A DNA stretch of 64,000 bases from Trifolium pratense (Eukaryota > Streptophyta > Magnoliopsida > Fabales > Fabaceae), in the NCBI RefSeq assembly GCF_020283565.1, contig NC_060065.1:33034409-33098408 (forward strand), written 5' to 3'. How positions within the stretch are numbered: the first letter of the stretch is position 1; each line of letters starts with the position of its first letter. The notes under the pieces are model-generated. The model made no database searches. It was not told the origin of the DNA and worked only from the letters and a program-made list of their open reading frames with translations. The translations under genes were made by a program, and so were the position numbers. Below, in pieces: positions 21,920 to 33,767 of this stretch.

Positions 21920-23525
21920 GGGGGCTGCTAACTTAGACCCAGTTGGGTCTAAGTTAGCAAGGTGTACCTTTTCAGTTGGACAAAAATACCCATTCTTTTT
22001 AATTAATTAACCAAATTACCATCAATGGACGCGGATCCAGTGTCGCGCGCGTACCGCTGGACCATGGTTACAGGCCGTTGATTTCCATCAGACAGCCAAG
22101 ATCTGATCTCATCAAGACTGTCGATCAATCAGACAGCCCAGATCATCCGAATCCATCAGATTCCAGCGCGTGCACGACACTGGATTACACCCTGGAGAGA
22201 GAAGAATCTACTTTTTAAAAGCAGGACACGTGTCGCTGTCTGATTGGCTGGGCGTGATTTTTTTCCATTTAATACTTTGAACTCAATTATTTCGTTGTAA
22301 ATTAATTTTTTATTTTTTATTTTTATACCAAAAATCATAATTTTGTTTTCTCTACAAATAGAGACTTGGTTCGTTTGATTTGGACACAGAAAAAAAAAAC
22401 CCAATTTTTCACTACCTTAATCTCATTTTTCACTACCTTACATCAACTCACTGAAACCATTCTACCAGGAAAATGGTTTCAGAGTACAAATCTCTGAAAC
22501 CATTCTACCAGCTAAATGGTTTCAGAAGCAAACACAATTAATAAATTACTCACTGAAACCATTCTACCAGTAAAATAGTTTCAGAGTACAACTATGTGCA
22601 ACCATTCTACAAGCTAAATGGTTTCAGAAGCAAATAACTAATAATCAACTTACTGAAACCATTCTACCAGCAAAATGGTTTCAGATTACAACTCTCTGAA
22701 ACCATTGTACCAGATAAATGGTTTCAGAAGCAAACACAATTAATAAATTACTCATTGAAACCATTCTACCAGTAAAATGGTTTCAGAATACAACTATGTG
22801 CAACCATTCTACCAGTAAAATGGTTTCAGAAGCAAACATTAGTTTTTAATTACCGTTTTATCTCATTTAATTAACTAAAAATAGTTTCAGGTCTCCAAAA
22901 ATTTCATAAAATATACCAAAAGTTCCATAATATTATCTACTATTTTCCTGGTATAATGGTTTCAGTGAGTTGGTTGAGTGGTGCGTGTTAAATTACAACA
23001 CACAAGTAACGTATTTAGTAGACAAAAAATGAGATTAAGATAGTGAAAAATTGTATTTTTTTTTCGGTGTCCAAATCAAACGAACCAAGTCTCTATTTGT
23101 AGAAAAAAAAAATTATGAATTTTGGTATAAAAAATAAAAAATTAATTTACAACGAAATAATTGAGTTCAAAGTATTAAATGAACAAAAATCACGTCCAGC
23201 CAACCATTGTGTGACACGTGTCCTACTTTTAAAAAGCAAATTTTTCTCTCTCCAGGGTGTAATCCAGTGTGGCGCACGCGCTGGAATCAGATGGATCCGG
23301 ATGATCTGGGCTGTCGGATTGATCAGACAGTCTTGATGAGATCAGATCTTGGCTGTCTGATGGAAATCAACGGTCTGTAACCATGGTCCTTCGGTACGCG
23401 CGCGACACTGGATCCGCGTCTGTTAATGGGTATTTTGGTTAATTAATTAAAAAGAATGGGTATTTTGGTCCAATTGAAAAGGTGCACCTTGCTAACTTAG
23501 ACCTAACTAGGGTCTAAGTTAGAAA

Positions 23526-23529
<4 letters not shown>
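21920..23529 (-). mobile_element. Foldback element, copy B, inverted relative to copy A
   Basis: It starts GGGGGCTGCTAACTTAGACC and ends CTAAGTTAGAAAACCC. Base by base it reads as the reverse complement of copy A with scattered substitutions and small indels. It has the same long terminal inverted repeats and the same central palindrome array (22449-22966). Open frames beginning MNFGIKIKNKKLIYNEIIEF occur in the terminal repeats of both copies but only reflect repeat sequence. Confidence 0.8.
22449..22966. repeat. Array of imperfect palindromes inside copy B
   Basis: Units of CTGAAACCATTCTACCAG plus a short A-rich loop and ATGGTTTCAG recur, separated by the complements of the copy A spacers. 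Confidence 0.85.

Positions 23530-23599
<70 letters not shown>
23530..23599. repeat. (TA)n tract right of copy B
   Basis: Simple TA repeat of about 70 bp joining copy B to the right end of the split MITE. Confidence 0.98.
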
Positions 23600-23600
<1 letters not shown>

Positions 23601-23612
23601 CCGGAGGGAGTA

Positions 23613-23761
23613 CTAATGTCAATATTTATCTTGATCATAATTAAAAAAATTGGTTTATCATATGAGTCTAAGTCTAACCTAACCCAATCCAACCGTCATT
23701 GCAAGTGAACTACTATAAACTATTAAACCCTATAAAAAAAGATTGAACATTTGTTATGGAA

Positions 23762-23792
<31 letters not shown>

Positions 23793-24497
23793 TAGTTACC
23801 GTGAATTAATATTTTAGTAGAAATAAATTATCAATATACACACATGATAAATGATTACTATTTAAAAATTAGCAATATTATTTAGATATAATATATTATA
23901 AAAACCTTAAACACAGCATAAATATTTTTTTTTGGTCAAACACAGCATAAATATTTTACAAGTAAATGAAATAAAATTTTAATATAAATCTTTACTTTAG
24001 TCGTAAATAAATCTTTTTGACCAAAAAACAAAGTAAATAAGTCTTTACTATAATGGTTCGTTTGGTACTTCCTCTAGTCCTTAATGTAAGAAAAAAACTA
24101 ATTTTTAAAAAATGAATGTATTTAGTTTATAATATAGTTTAAATACAGTCTATAATATAGTCTAAATACATCAATTTTTTGTAATATGTTTTTCCTCTCA
24201 TTTTTTTTCTTTCCATTTTACCAAACAGACATTAAAATAAGGAACTGAACAGCACAACTTCTGCTGTACTGTGTTTGATTTTAAAATTGTTTCTGGTACT
24301 GGACAAACTGGGGGCCAAAGGACAGGACAAAACTTGAAATTTTTGTCCCCCACAGAACCACGGGACAACTTTTTGTCCTCAGCACAAGTTGTCTAAAATA
24401 CCAAAATAACCTTTTATCCACCAAACATCATACAACACAAAGTTTATTCAACACCTCAAACATTTATCCTGTGTTGTTCTGTCTTATACTGTACTGT
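23613..24497. other. Intergenic with simple repeats and a MITE remnant
   Basis: It holds an (ATT)n run near 23762-23792. From about 24065 there is a CTTCCTCTAGTCCTTAATG start that resembles a Stowaway terminus, followed by two copies of ATAATATAGTYTAAATACA. The matching right end was not found. No gene is seen. Confidence 0.45.
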
Positions 24498-25262
24498 CAG
24501 GGCCGGTTTTGGGCCAGGGCAAGCTGGGTCCGAGCCCAGGGCCTCCAAAAAATTGGGGCTCAATTTTTTTTTATTAGCCCAACAAATCATAGTATTGGTT
24601 ATATAGTTTTCTGGAGACAATATTACAAGAGAAATCCAATGGCTCAGTGGTGCGTGGATTGTTGCTAAGTTTCTAGGGTGATGGGGATCCCGTGTTTACT
24701 TTGTAGTTTTTTTGTTTACTTTTTAGCATAATATGTCTATTTGTTTTATACTTGTTCGGAAATGCTTAATGTTACGGGAAAGTGAAAATAAGAAACACAC
24801 GAAATGATCTTGGCCCTATATTTTATCAAGGCACGGTCATGATTTCCGTTTTTCACGCAACTGATATTTTTTAGTTTGTTTAAAGCAGAGCACCTAGCCA
24901 TTCTTGTTTTTCTTGCGTATCTTCTTTCGTAATATATAGCAATTCCCATAATTGTTTCCTAATGAATATTATAATAATTTAATTTATTAATTATCTTTCA
25001 ATTTTTTATTTATCGGTTCAATATTAACGTTGCGAAATATAACTTTTTTTTTTATGTTAGTTACATAGATAAATAATTTTTTTTTTTAACATCAAAAGTT
25101 TTATTGCAAATCCTCAAAAATGGCATAAGAAATACCAATTTTGATGTTAATATTATTTACAATTCAGATAAATAATGATTTTTTTTAAAAAAAATGTATT
25201 TATTATTTGGGATCCATTTTTATTATTTACCCTGAGTCTCCAAAATCTCGAAGCCGGCCCTA
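24498..25262. mobile_element. Non-autonomous hAT element (765 bp)
   Basis: The 8-bp duplication TGTACTGT occurs at 24490-24497 and 25263-25270. The element starts CAGGGCCGG and ends CCGGCCCTA; CAGGGCCGG is a frequent plant hAT terminus. The interior shows GGGCTCAATTTTTTTT and no transposase frame. It ends about 400 bp before the UPL5 start codon, in its promoter region. Confidence 0.88.
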
Positions 25263-25660
25263 TGTACTGTTCTTTGCAGTATTTATATTTTTCACATCAA
25301 ACGAAACCTAAAGTAAATAAATCTTTTACTCTATCTTTAGTCCAAAAAAAGAAGAATCTTTACTCTACTTTTACCCGAATCCTCGCGTAAAATTAGTCTT
25401 GGCACCAAAGATACAGTAGTAGTAGCATAAAGCTTTTTATAACACACGCAAGTGACGCAACAACTTTTGTTTCATTATTTCATCACTCGCTCCGTAACCG
25501 TCACCGATCACTTAGCTTCTAATTTCTCACTCACGCCGGTGAGGGTTATTATCGTAAATGTCATCACTCATCATTCACCATAACCCTCACCGTCGCTTAT
25601 ATCCACCAACACACCACCAATAGCTCCGCCGCAACAACAACTACACCTCCTCCTCCAAAG

Positions 25661-28600
25661 ATGAAAGAAAACACCAAAACGACGTCGTCGAGGTTCCAAT
25701 TCTTCGTACGCTGGAACAGTAACTCCTTAGTGATTCATGCTTCAAGAAAAGACACAGTGGAATTGCTTCTCAAGAAACTTTCATCCAAAACCAAAATTCC
25801 GATTAAAGAATTACGATTAATTTACAAAGGAAAACAGCTTCAGGTAGAACAGAATCTCGGCGAATGCGGCATCGAAAACGATGAAACTCTTCAATTGCTC
25901 GGATACTTGAGGAGTACACAGTGTCCTCAACTTTGGGGAGCAACAGAATTTATTGCTTCATTGATTCTCAAACTTTGTAGAGGTGAAAATGCGAATGATC
26001 CTTTCAAATTTATTCAAAGTCACTTTAGAAGTTACATGAAAAAATCTGAATATTTTGATGTTTTTATGTTTATGAAAATTCCTTCATTGTTGGTAGAACT
26101 TTATATGTCGCCCAATGCTAGTAATAAAAGCGTTGCTGATTTGTTGATTAAGGAATTTGTGCAAATATGTTTAGACTTGAAGTGCAAAGAGGTGCAGGTT
26201 TTTTACCTTGAAGCTCTTTTGCAGTTTTGTGAATTGCTTAGAGAGGTAGGGTGTAAGTGTGATGATCTTTTGTATGTTTTTTGCCGGAATGGTTTTGCAA
26301 CTCTGTTGGCGAATGTTGGTGGTGTTACCCCCTTTAGGAATTATTCTAAATGGAGGGTTTTGTTTCGTGGTATTTTTTTCTGTGTTTGTGAGACTTTAGA
26401 GGTGTTGTTGAGTTATTTGGATTTGAGTATGAGTTATCCGACTAGTGAGGGGCTTTCATGTAGTGTTGTTTGGGCTTTTGTCAAATTCTCGACACCTTTG
26501 AGGAATGGAATTGCCGAGAAACAACCAGCATTCGGTGAATATGAGAATGGAATTTGCTATGAGGAGGATCCTTCAATTGCAGGAGTAGTTGATCAATTTC
26601 GTAATGTATTTATTCAGTTATTGACCAAAATGGACAAGTGTTTTCAAGTCATGGAGAATTGCTTGGTTAACAAGGAACAAAGAGAAGGGGGTGGGGATGT
26701 TATCCATAATGGGCAGTCTCATTACCTTTTAATCCTGAAGGAATTGTATCACATATCTAAGCTATATAGCGGGGCAGAAGTGATGTTTTGGGGAGTTTTG
26801 TTGCGTCGAAAAAGTATGCTATCTCAACTGATTGTCCGGTTTGCGGATAAGAAGGATAATCATAGGTGGGTACTTGAGAACATGAGTGTGACCGATTTTG
26901 AATCCAGGAGGCATTTGGCGATGACACTATTCCCTGACTTAAGACATGAATTATTGGGATATGAGATGCTTATTGGCAGGTCTGATGTTTTGGCCGAATC
27001 TTTTGAGTACATATCACGAGCTAAGCCTACATCTCTGGAAGGAGGTTTATTTATGGCATTCAAGAATGAAGTTGCTACAGGACCAGGTGTTCTGAGGGAG
27101 TGGTTTGTTTTGGTGTGTAAGGAAATATTTAATCCAAAAAATGCTCTTTTTGTGGCATGTCCAAATGACCAAAGGAGATTTTTTCCTAATGCTGGTGAGT
27201 TTCTTCTGTAATCTGGATATCTAATGCATAATTTTTTATCTTCTGTTTGCCATGCATTCAAAGTATTTTCGATGGCTATTACATTGTTCCCGTGTCCTTC
27301 GAAAGAAACATATATTTGAAAAGATTTATAGAATGTTTACAAAATGATATTACTTATTGTTATTTTGATTTGTTCTTGATTTAGGAGTGAGTCTGTGTAT
27401 CTCTATAAATAGGGATTAGAATTGATTCTTTTGTATCAAGCTACTATCGAGTCCGTGTTAATAATATTCGAAGTTCCTATTATTTTCTCTCTTCTTTTAC
27501 ATAAAATCTCACAAAATTCAACATGGTATCTAGAGTTTGGTTCGATCCTCCTTGAACCGTCTCACCACTATTATGTTGTAGAATTCCCAAAGTTGGTAAT
27601 ATTGTAAGAGTTTTTTCTCTTTTCCGAGCAAGGTTCGAAATCCTAGTTCTTTGTCTTCGAGTTCAGCCACTGTCAAGGCTAACCCTAGTTTATTTTTCTG
27701 TTTGGGTTTTTGGGTGTCCAAGTTTGATCCTAAAAGACCTCGCCAACAGATTCGCCAGAGTCGGATCGACCAGTCCCCAAAGCAATGCATGTTTCCGCTG
27801 ACGTCAGGCCTGCCAGCACGTAAGGGCCACACGCCACCCTCCAGACCACCGACAAGCTCACTGTTGGTTCTGTTAGACTTGCCTCCTCTTCCTGGTTTCT
27901 GTTGGAACCACTTCCAGTCCGTGGGTCCCACGTTTGAAGTGTGTTTTAGAGGTTTCTTTGCTGTTTCATAGATTTTTTTAATCATTGTGAACATGTCCGG
28001 GTGGCTTTTCTGCTGTTTTGGTCTTTTGTCACTGTGATTGCATCCCAATGTTTGTGGATTCAGTATTTTAGGTCCTTCGTAACAATATTTTTAGTTTGTT
28101 GTGCATATTTGCACATTGCTCGTTTATTTTGTATGTTTCTTAATGCTTTGCGATGTGTTGTTACTAGTTAGCATTTCTCTCTGAATGAATCAGCTGCTGG
28201 AGTGAGCACTGACCTAATATCGTTGCAGTTTAGCTTTTCTTATTGATGAATATGAATCCTTATTTTAAGTGATTTTAAGCTTTGAGCAGTTAGTTCTACT
28301 TAATGGTTAAGCTTTTGATCATTCGTTTGTTCCCAAATTGGGTTTCTTGATTCTTCGAGAGCAAGTGTTGAGACTTTTGTATCAATCTACTATTGAGTCA
28401 GTATCAATAACATTCAGGTTCCTATTTTTCTCTGTCTTCTTTTACATATATCTCACAAATTCAACAATGATAACCTTGTAACAAAAGGTTGTCAGGAATT
28501 GATCAATCATAATCACATGTAATGTACTCTGCCCATCTGCTGACTATGGTAACTGCTCTTAGGCAATGACTGTTTATGTGTTCAAGGGATGAACTTAGTT

Positions 28601-30955
28601 ATTACATAATTCTATGCTTATTTTTTCTCTTCCCCACTAGTTTGCCATATCAAAGTGACGTTTTTTATTGTGAGTCGAATAACAATTTTCCTGCAACCCA
28701 ACCCTATACTAATAACTTTTCAACTTAAGAAATGACTGTTTATTGGGATGCTAGATGGCAGGCCAAAAACTTGACATCCAAAGTTCATAGCATCGTTATA
28801 ACGGCATACTGTTTTTTTTATCTAGGATTTATACATATCAAAATCTGCATGATAAATTGAACTGCATTGAAAGAGATAGGAAGGGAAGAAAAAAGAGTTA
28901 AAGTGGAATGGTGATTGGCTGCCAGTCCACCTATATCAACTCTGGATTGTGTAATACTTACATATCTTATCATTAGCATTTTGTCACAAAACTTTAGTTT
29001 CCATCGGTTAACTCTGTATCGGGAGACATTGTGTAATACTAGTATTTGATGTTTTTTTTCTGTAATCTTTTATCAATAGATATTATTGTTAATATTGAAG
29101 AGCTTCTGTGCAATCATATTTAGTATATTCTTCTTTTAATTGTCTGCAGCATCTAAGGTACATCCTCTACACCTAAAGTACTTCAGCTTCTCTGGACGTA
29201 TGATTGCATTAGCTTTGAAGAGTAAGGTGCAAGTGGGTATTTATTTTGATCGTGTGTTTTTCAAGCAATTGGCTGGAAACTATATTACTTTAGAAGATAT
29301 CCGAGATGCCGATCCTATAATGTATCGTAGCTGCAAGCAAATATTGGAGATGAATGCTGATTATATTGATTCAGATGAATTAGGACTGACATTTTCTATA
29401 GAGGTGGAAGAATTAGGACACAGGAAAGTGATTGAGCTTTGCCCTGGTGGCGAAAGCCTTGTTGTGGGTAGTAAGAACAGGGAGAAGTATGTTGATCTTC
29501 TTATACAGAATCGTTTTGTGACATCCATATCTAGGCAGGTATCACATTTTGCCGCGGGTTTTGCTGATATTATATCTGGCTCAAGGCTAGAGTTCTTTCG
29601 ATATTTAGAACTTGAAGATCTTGATTGGATGTTGCATGGAAGTGAAAATGCCATTTCTGTTGAAGATTGGAAGGCACATACTAAGTATAATGGCTATAAA
29701 GAGAATGATTGTCGGATAACTTGGTTTTGGGAGGTATGTAGGATACTGATCTTATGTAATCACATTCTCTTTACCTTTATCTTCACAACTTGTTATTTTA
29801 TTTTCCACTCTTCACTTGCATTTTTTAAACTCCTTGGTGAGTGTAAATTTATTATTCTATTTTCATATTCAGGAACAAACTAAATCAATTCCCCCCTATA
29901 TGAATATTTTATATGCAGAAGTGGCTTTATTGGGAAACATGTATCCTGCTACATGGTGCTCTCTAAGGCTGTCCCTGTTTCCATGTCCTCTAATCTTGAT
30001 TACTTTTAAAGTTTCCCCATTTCCATGACGAAATTTTGTGCCTTGTTTCGACATAAAACCACTTTTGAAATCTATTTCTCTCCTTACCTGGTCATCAGTA
30101 ATGCTAGAGTTCTATCATGTGCTTGTTTAAATTATTCATTTTTTCTAGCGCTGTTTGGATCAAGTTTTGATTTGATACATTCTGTATAAATGTCTCCCTT
30201 TAGTTCATTTATGCTTCCAAATAGTAACATACTTTTGTTACTGATGCATGAAATCACAATTTTAATATTTCGTTTATAACAACAACCATAAATACCATGC
30301 TCTATAATAAATTGAGTTCAGTGATAGACTATTGAACTCTAAACTACCATAGTACAGCTGTATTTACCTTTGCATAGTCTTGTTAAAATCGATGTTATGA
30401 AGAATTCCAAAATGCCAGAATGTAGAATTTTCAATACTTCCATGTTATATGTTCACATACAATAAATCTGCATAGTAAGTTCTTATGCCTTTTTAAAGTA
30501 TCATTATTCTTATTAATTTTTTTTTAAAAATAGTTTAAGTTACTATTTGAAGTAAAAGCCTGTGGTTATTGAAACCTTTGAAATGATTCTTTCTGGAATG
30601 TTTTTAAAATATCTCATCATTTAAATTTGCAAGGAGATGCTACTTGGTGTTAACTTTTTTAATATCGTATTCTATCATGAAAACTTGGCAGATCGTTGGG
30701 AGAATGTCGGCAGAGCAAAAGAAGGTTCTACTGTTCTTTTGGACATCTGTGAAACATTTACCAGTTGAAGGTTTCCGTGGTTTGGGTTCCCGTCTATTCA
30801 TTTGCAAATCCAGCAAATCTGATAATCACTTGCCCTCATCTCACACATGTTTTTACGAGCTGTGCTTTCCAAAGTATTCTTCTAGGGCTATCATGCAAGA
30901 TCGCCTTAGAATCATCACTCAAGAACACATGAGCTGCAGTTTCGGTACTCTGTGA
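25661..30955 (+). CDS. UPL5: HECT-type E3 ubiquitin ligase UPL5, three exons
   Basis: Exons 25661-27194, 29150-29733 and 30692-30955 join in frame at GT-AG sites (phases 1 and 0) to give 793 residues; Arabidopsis UPL5 is somewhat longer (about 870). An N-terminal ubiquitin-like domain (about residues 13-75: LLKKLSSKTKIPIKELRLIY, GKQLQVEQNLGECGI) is followed by a long helical middle region and a C-terminal HECT domain. The HECT part opens with the EVATGPGVLREWFVLV segment and continues GRMIALALKSKVQVGIYFDR, QILEMNADYID, EDLDWMLHG, LLFFWTSVKHLPVEGFRGLG. The catalytic cysteine lies in LPSSHTCFYEL, near residue 759, and is intact. HECT ligases take ubiquitin onto this cysteine before passing it to the substrate. 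In Arabidopsis UPL5 targets WRKY53 and affects leaf senescence; the role here is inferred. Intron 1 (about 1.95 kb) carries a small LTR-type element. Confidence 0.95.
27416..28466 (+). mobile_element. Small LTR-type (TRIM- or copia-remnant) element in UPL5 intron 1
   Basis: Two related repeats of about 100 bp are found at about 27416-27523 and 28366-28466. Both contain CTTTTGTATCAA, CTACTATYGAGTC, TTCCTATT and TCTTCTTTTACATA and end TTCAACA. The second begins TGTTGA and ends TCAACA, the usual LTR inverted ends. Directly after the first comes TGGTATCTAGAG, a variant of the methionine-tRNA primer-binding site (TGGTATCAGAGC) common in copia-type elements. The roughly 0.85-kb interior has no polymerase; a frame starting MSSSSATVKANPSLFF may be a gag remnant. 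Target duplication not resolved. Confidence 0.65.
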
Positions 30956-32110
30956 ATGATTAATAGAATACACCTGCAATTTGGCTAGAAGTGATTTTGA
31001 ATCTTTTGATTGCACATAGAAATACAATTACTCACCTTTGTACAAATTTAGGATAGGATTATTCTTTTTTGTTTTTTCTTTCTCGAAATGATAATCTGAG
31101 AAGGCTTTCTAGTTCTGTTTCTCAAATCAATTCGGGGTAGCAATGTAGTTGATCTTCTGTGAAGTGTTTATATGAGGGGTCAAGAAAACAGGATTGAAGG
31201 AAAGAACAAAAGTTTTGATGTTTGGTCATTTTAGTAGATAGCAATGGCTTAGCCATGCTTTGACATTTAAGTTAGGACAATCATGCTCCAAGAGAAACTC
31301 TTCCCCATTATTAAGAATTAGCATTAACATTAGCATTTTGATAATTCCTACAATTAATTTATCATTCTTTATTCTTCTGGTGACAATGTTATGGAAGCAA
31401 AGCAATTCTTCTTCACTCTAAGATGTGTGGAGAGATGCCTGTTTTCCGAGAGGTCACTTGGTTGAGGATTTACTCTTCAACCTCGAGGTACTCGATTCAA
31501 GACCCGGCACCGAGAAAGATGTATGGAGAGATGTTAACTTATGACTGTCTCACTCTGTTAAATCTCAAGTAGGTGTAGTGGTTTATGTGAAACAAATTCT
31601 TACCTAGTATTTGTTAGGAGTTAGGTAGTATATAATATACTGATTCATGTCCAAATTAAAAACATAACATAAGAAATAACTATTCTTAGGTTAGGGAGAA
31701 AAACAAGAGTACCATAAAATAAAGTACAGTAAATATCATTTATTCAAATCTAGAGAAACATAATAACACACCATGACAAACTCATGTAACCTTCCCAAAG
31801 ATGCATAGCACTTTATAGCTGATCACTTCAATACACAACTCATGGAATAGATTTTCACATGTCCACCACTCGGCATGTGTATATATGCTGATGTGGAGCC
31901 AAGTTATACCCTCCATATAAATTAACCATATCCAAAGACTTACCATATATATAATTATAATAATAAACTTAATAAAGGAAAATAAATATAGAAATAATAA
32001 ATAGAAAAGCTTTTCAACCTTGACATGCAAAATGGTAGACCTGATCCCAACAACTAGAACCATTAATTTAAACTCTCTTTATCAGTTCCATTCACACCTT
32101 CTTCATTAGT
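30956..32110. other. UPL5 3' region and intergenic space; one SINE-like stretch
   Basis: After the UPL5 stop there is no further gene. Around 31446-31520 a sequence with TCACTTGGTTGAGGAT and GGTACTCGATTCAAGACC has the spacing of pol III A and B boxes and may be a SINE remnant. Bases from about 31740 on probably include the 3' UTR of the minus-strand gene that ends at 32111. Confidence 0.4.
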
Positions 32111-33335
32111 TTAAGCTTCTGGAGTCTCAACTGGAACTGCTTCTGCTGCTGGAGCTTCCACTGATTCAACTGATTTGTTCTCATCCTCTACTACTGCTTC
32201 TGCTGCTGGTGGAGCTGACTCATCTTCATTGGTTGCTTTAGCCTCCTCTACTTCTGCCGCCTCTTCCTTCACTTTTTCAACTGATTCCTCTGCTTCTTTA
32301 GGTGCTTCTGAGTTCTCTTCCTTGGCTTCTTCTGCTACCACTTCTTTGGTCGCAACTACAAGTGGATCTTGTGTTTCAGGAGCAGCTGGAGTTTCTTCTG
32401 TTGTTTCTGTTGTTTGTGTTGGTTCTTCTGTTGGTACTTCTGTAGCAGGAACTTCGGACTCTGGTTGTTCTGTGACAGTAACTTCAGTGGCTGGTTGTTC
32501 TGGAATTGTTTCCTCTGTCTTGATTATCTCTGGTGTTGTTTCATTTTCTTGCACTGTTGTTGGTGGTACTTGATGTGCAACCTATAATTAATTAGCACCA
32601 TCTTTCATTTAGCAAATTTTTTGTAATATACTCCAATGAAACATCAAATAATCATAATAATAAAAAACTCTACACCATAATGGTAATAACAAAATATACT
32701 TTAGAGCTTAGGCTATATTAAAGAAGTGGAAGAACTAATCTATTTAGCTTTGCTAGATACATTGGGCAATGGTAGGTTTGATCATCTGAACTTTTTTTTT
32801 TTTAAATAGTATAGCAGCAAGACTCACACACTATGATATTGTGTTGTATGCAACTATATGATCTATTGATCAATTAAATTATTTTGCGATGAAGCGCGAT
32901 CATCCACCAAGTGCTTATATAATTGATCTGAAGTACTAATGTATCGAGAAAAAGAAATAGATCATTATTACAAAGCGTTGATTTGTGTATATCAATGGTA
33001 ATCTGCTGTGATTATTTGTAGATCGCACGTTAGAGGAAATTAAAAGAAGATCAAATTGATTCGTTAATTAGTTGATTGATATATAATTATAGCAAACAAA
33101 ATAAGAAAAATGAAAGAAAAAAAAATTAAATAGTTGTAGTATTGTGTTAGTACTTAGTAAGCTTTGATTTTCATCGTGTTGATGTAGGAACTAAACTACA
33201 CGTAGGTTAATAAAAGGAAAATATACAAATTAAAATTGTTATATAGAGTCACAAAGTAACTAAGTATGTATCTTGCCTAAAAAATAAAAAGAAACTATGT
33301 ATCTTATTGAGTTATTTTACCTCAACACTGGCCAT
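32111..33335 (-). CDS. Acidic Glu/Ala/Val/Pro/Thr-rich protein, vacuolar calcium-binding-like, two exons
   Basis: Exon 1 is only 15 nt (33335-33321, MASVE) and exon 2 is 32581-32111, joined GT-AG in phase 0. The 161-residue product starts MASVEVAHQVPPTTVQENET and is then almost entirely low complexity: TEEPTQTTETTEE, EEAKEENSEAPKEAEESVEK, APAAEAVPVETPEA. There is no signal peptide, membrane helix or folded domain, and the protein is strongly acidic. The opening and composition resemble plant proteins annotated as vacuolar calcium-binding-related (radish RVCaB-like, Arabidopsis At1g12080/At1g62480), which may bind Ca2+ through many carboxylates. That link is from general resemblance only; a generic disordered acidic protein remains possible. 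The large antisense frame at 32175-32573 is a shadow of its biased codons. Confidence 0.8.
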
Positions 33336-33453
33336 TTGGAAAGAGAGAAAGGATTGAAATAAAACTGAGAAATTAAAGGGTGTGTGAATGAATAAGGAAT
33401 AGAGAAATTAATAGTAGTGAGAGTGAGATGAGGAAGTGATCAAAGTGAGGGTG

Positions 33454-33462
33454 GTTTATATA
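33454..33462 (-). promoter_or_regulatory. Probable TATA box of the acidic protein gene
   Basis: Read on the minus strand it is TATATAAAC, about 120 bp upstream of the ATG at 33335, a normal distance for a plant core promoter with a 5' UTR of 80-90 nt. No other TATA element is better placed. Confidence 0.55.
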
Positions 33463-33767
33463 GATGTATAAAGTCATGAATAGTTGTAGAAATGTACATG
33501 TGTGATTGTGTGTGTGTGGTGACCTGTTCTGTAAGAATCTTTTTCAACTAGACTGCTCATGTCACTTATTATTATTAATTAAAAGACATTCAATATGTCT
33601 AGTTGTCAGTGTATTTTTCCTTTTGTTTATTTGTCCTTGCTAAATAAAATAAAATTGCTAATCACTGGAATTTTTTTTTAAGAAATTACTGTAATTATTT
33701 TATGTATATATAATGAAATGAAGCAAATATAACCAATTTGTTTTCCTTTTAAAGAGTCTAATGTTAA

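Larger units (their letters stand above)
20127..23610. mobile_element. Stowaway-like MITE split by a pair of foldback elements
   Basis: The left end CTCCCTCTAGTCCATATATA (from 20127) and right end TATATGACCGGAGGGAG (to 23610) are inverted repeats flanked by TA (20125-20126 and 23611-23612). Everything between about 20235 and 23529 is later insertion, leaving only some 110-180 bp of MITE. The original MITE probably contained the (TA)n stretch that served as the target. Confidence 0.65.

Noticed and set aside
23115..23336. Frame MNFGIKNKKLIYNEIIEF, also at 20471-20653 and 22156-22404
   Set aside because: It occurs in each long terminal repeat of the foldback elements, is broken differently each time and has no domain; it is repeat sequence.
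27530..28048. 172-residue minus-strand frame in UPL5 intron 1
   Set aside because: It lies inside the LTR-type element and spans its primer-binding site; no domain recognised.
32175..32573. 132-residue Ser-rich frame on the plus strand
   Set aside because: It is the antisense shadow of the Glu/Ala/Val-rich coding exon on the minus strand.
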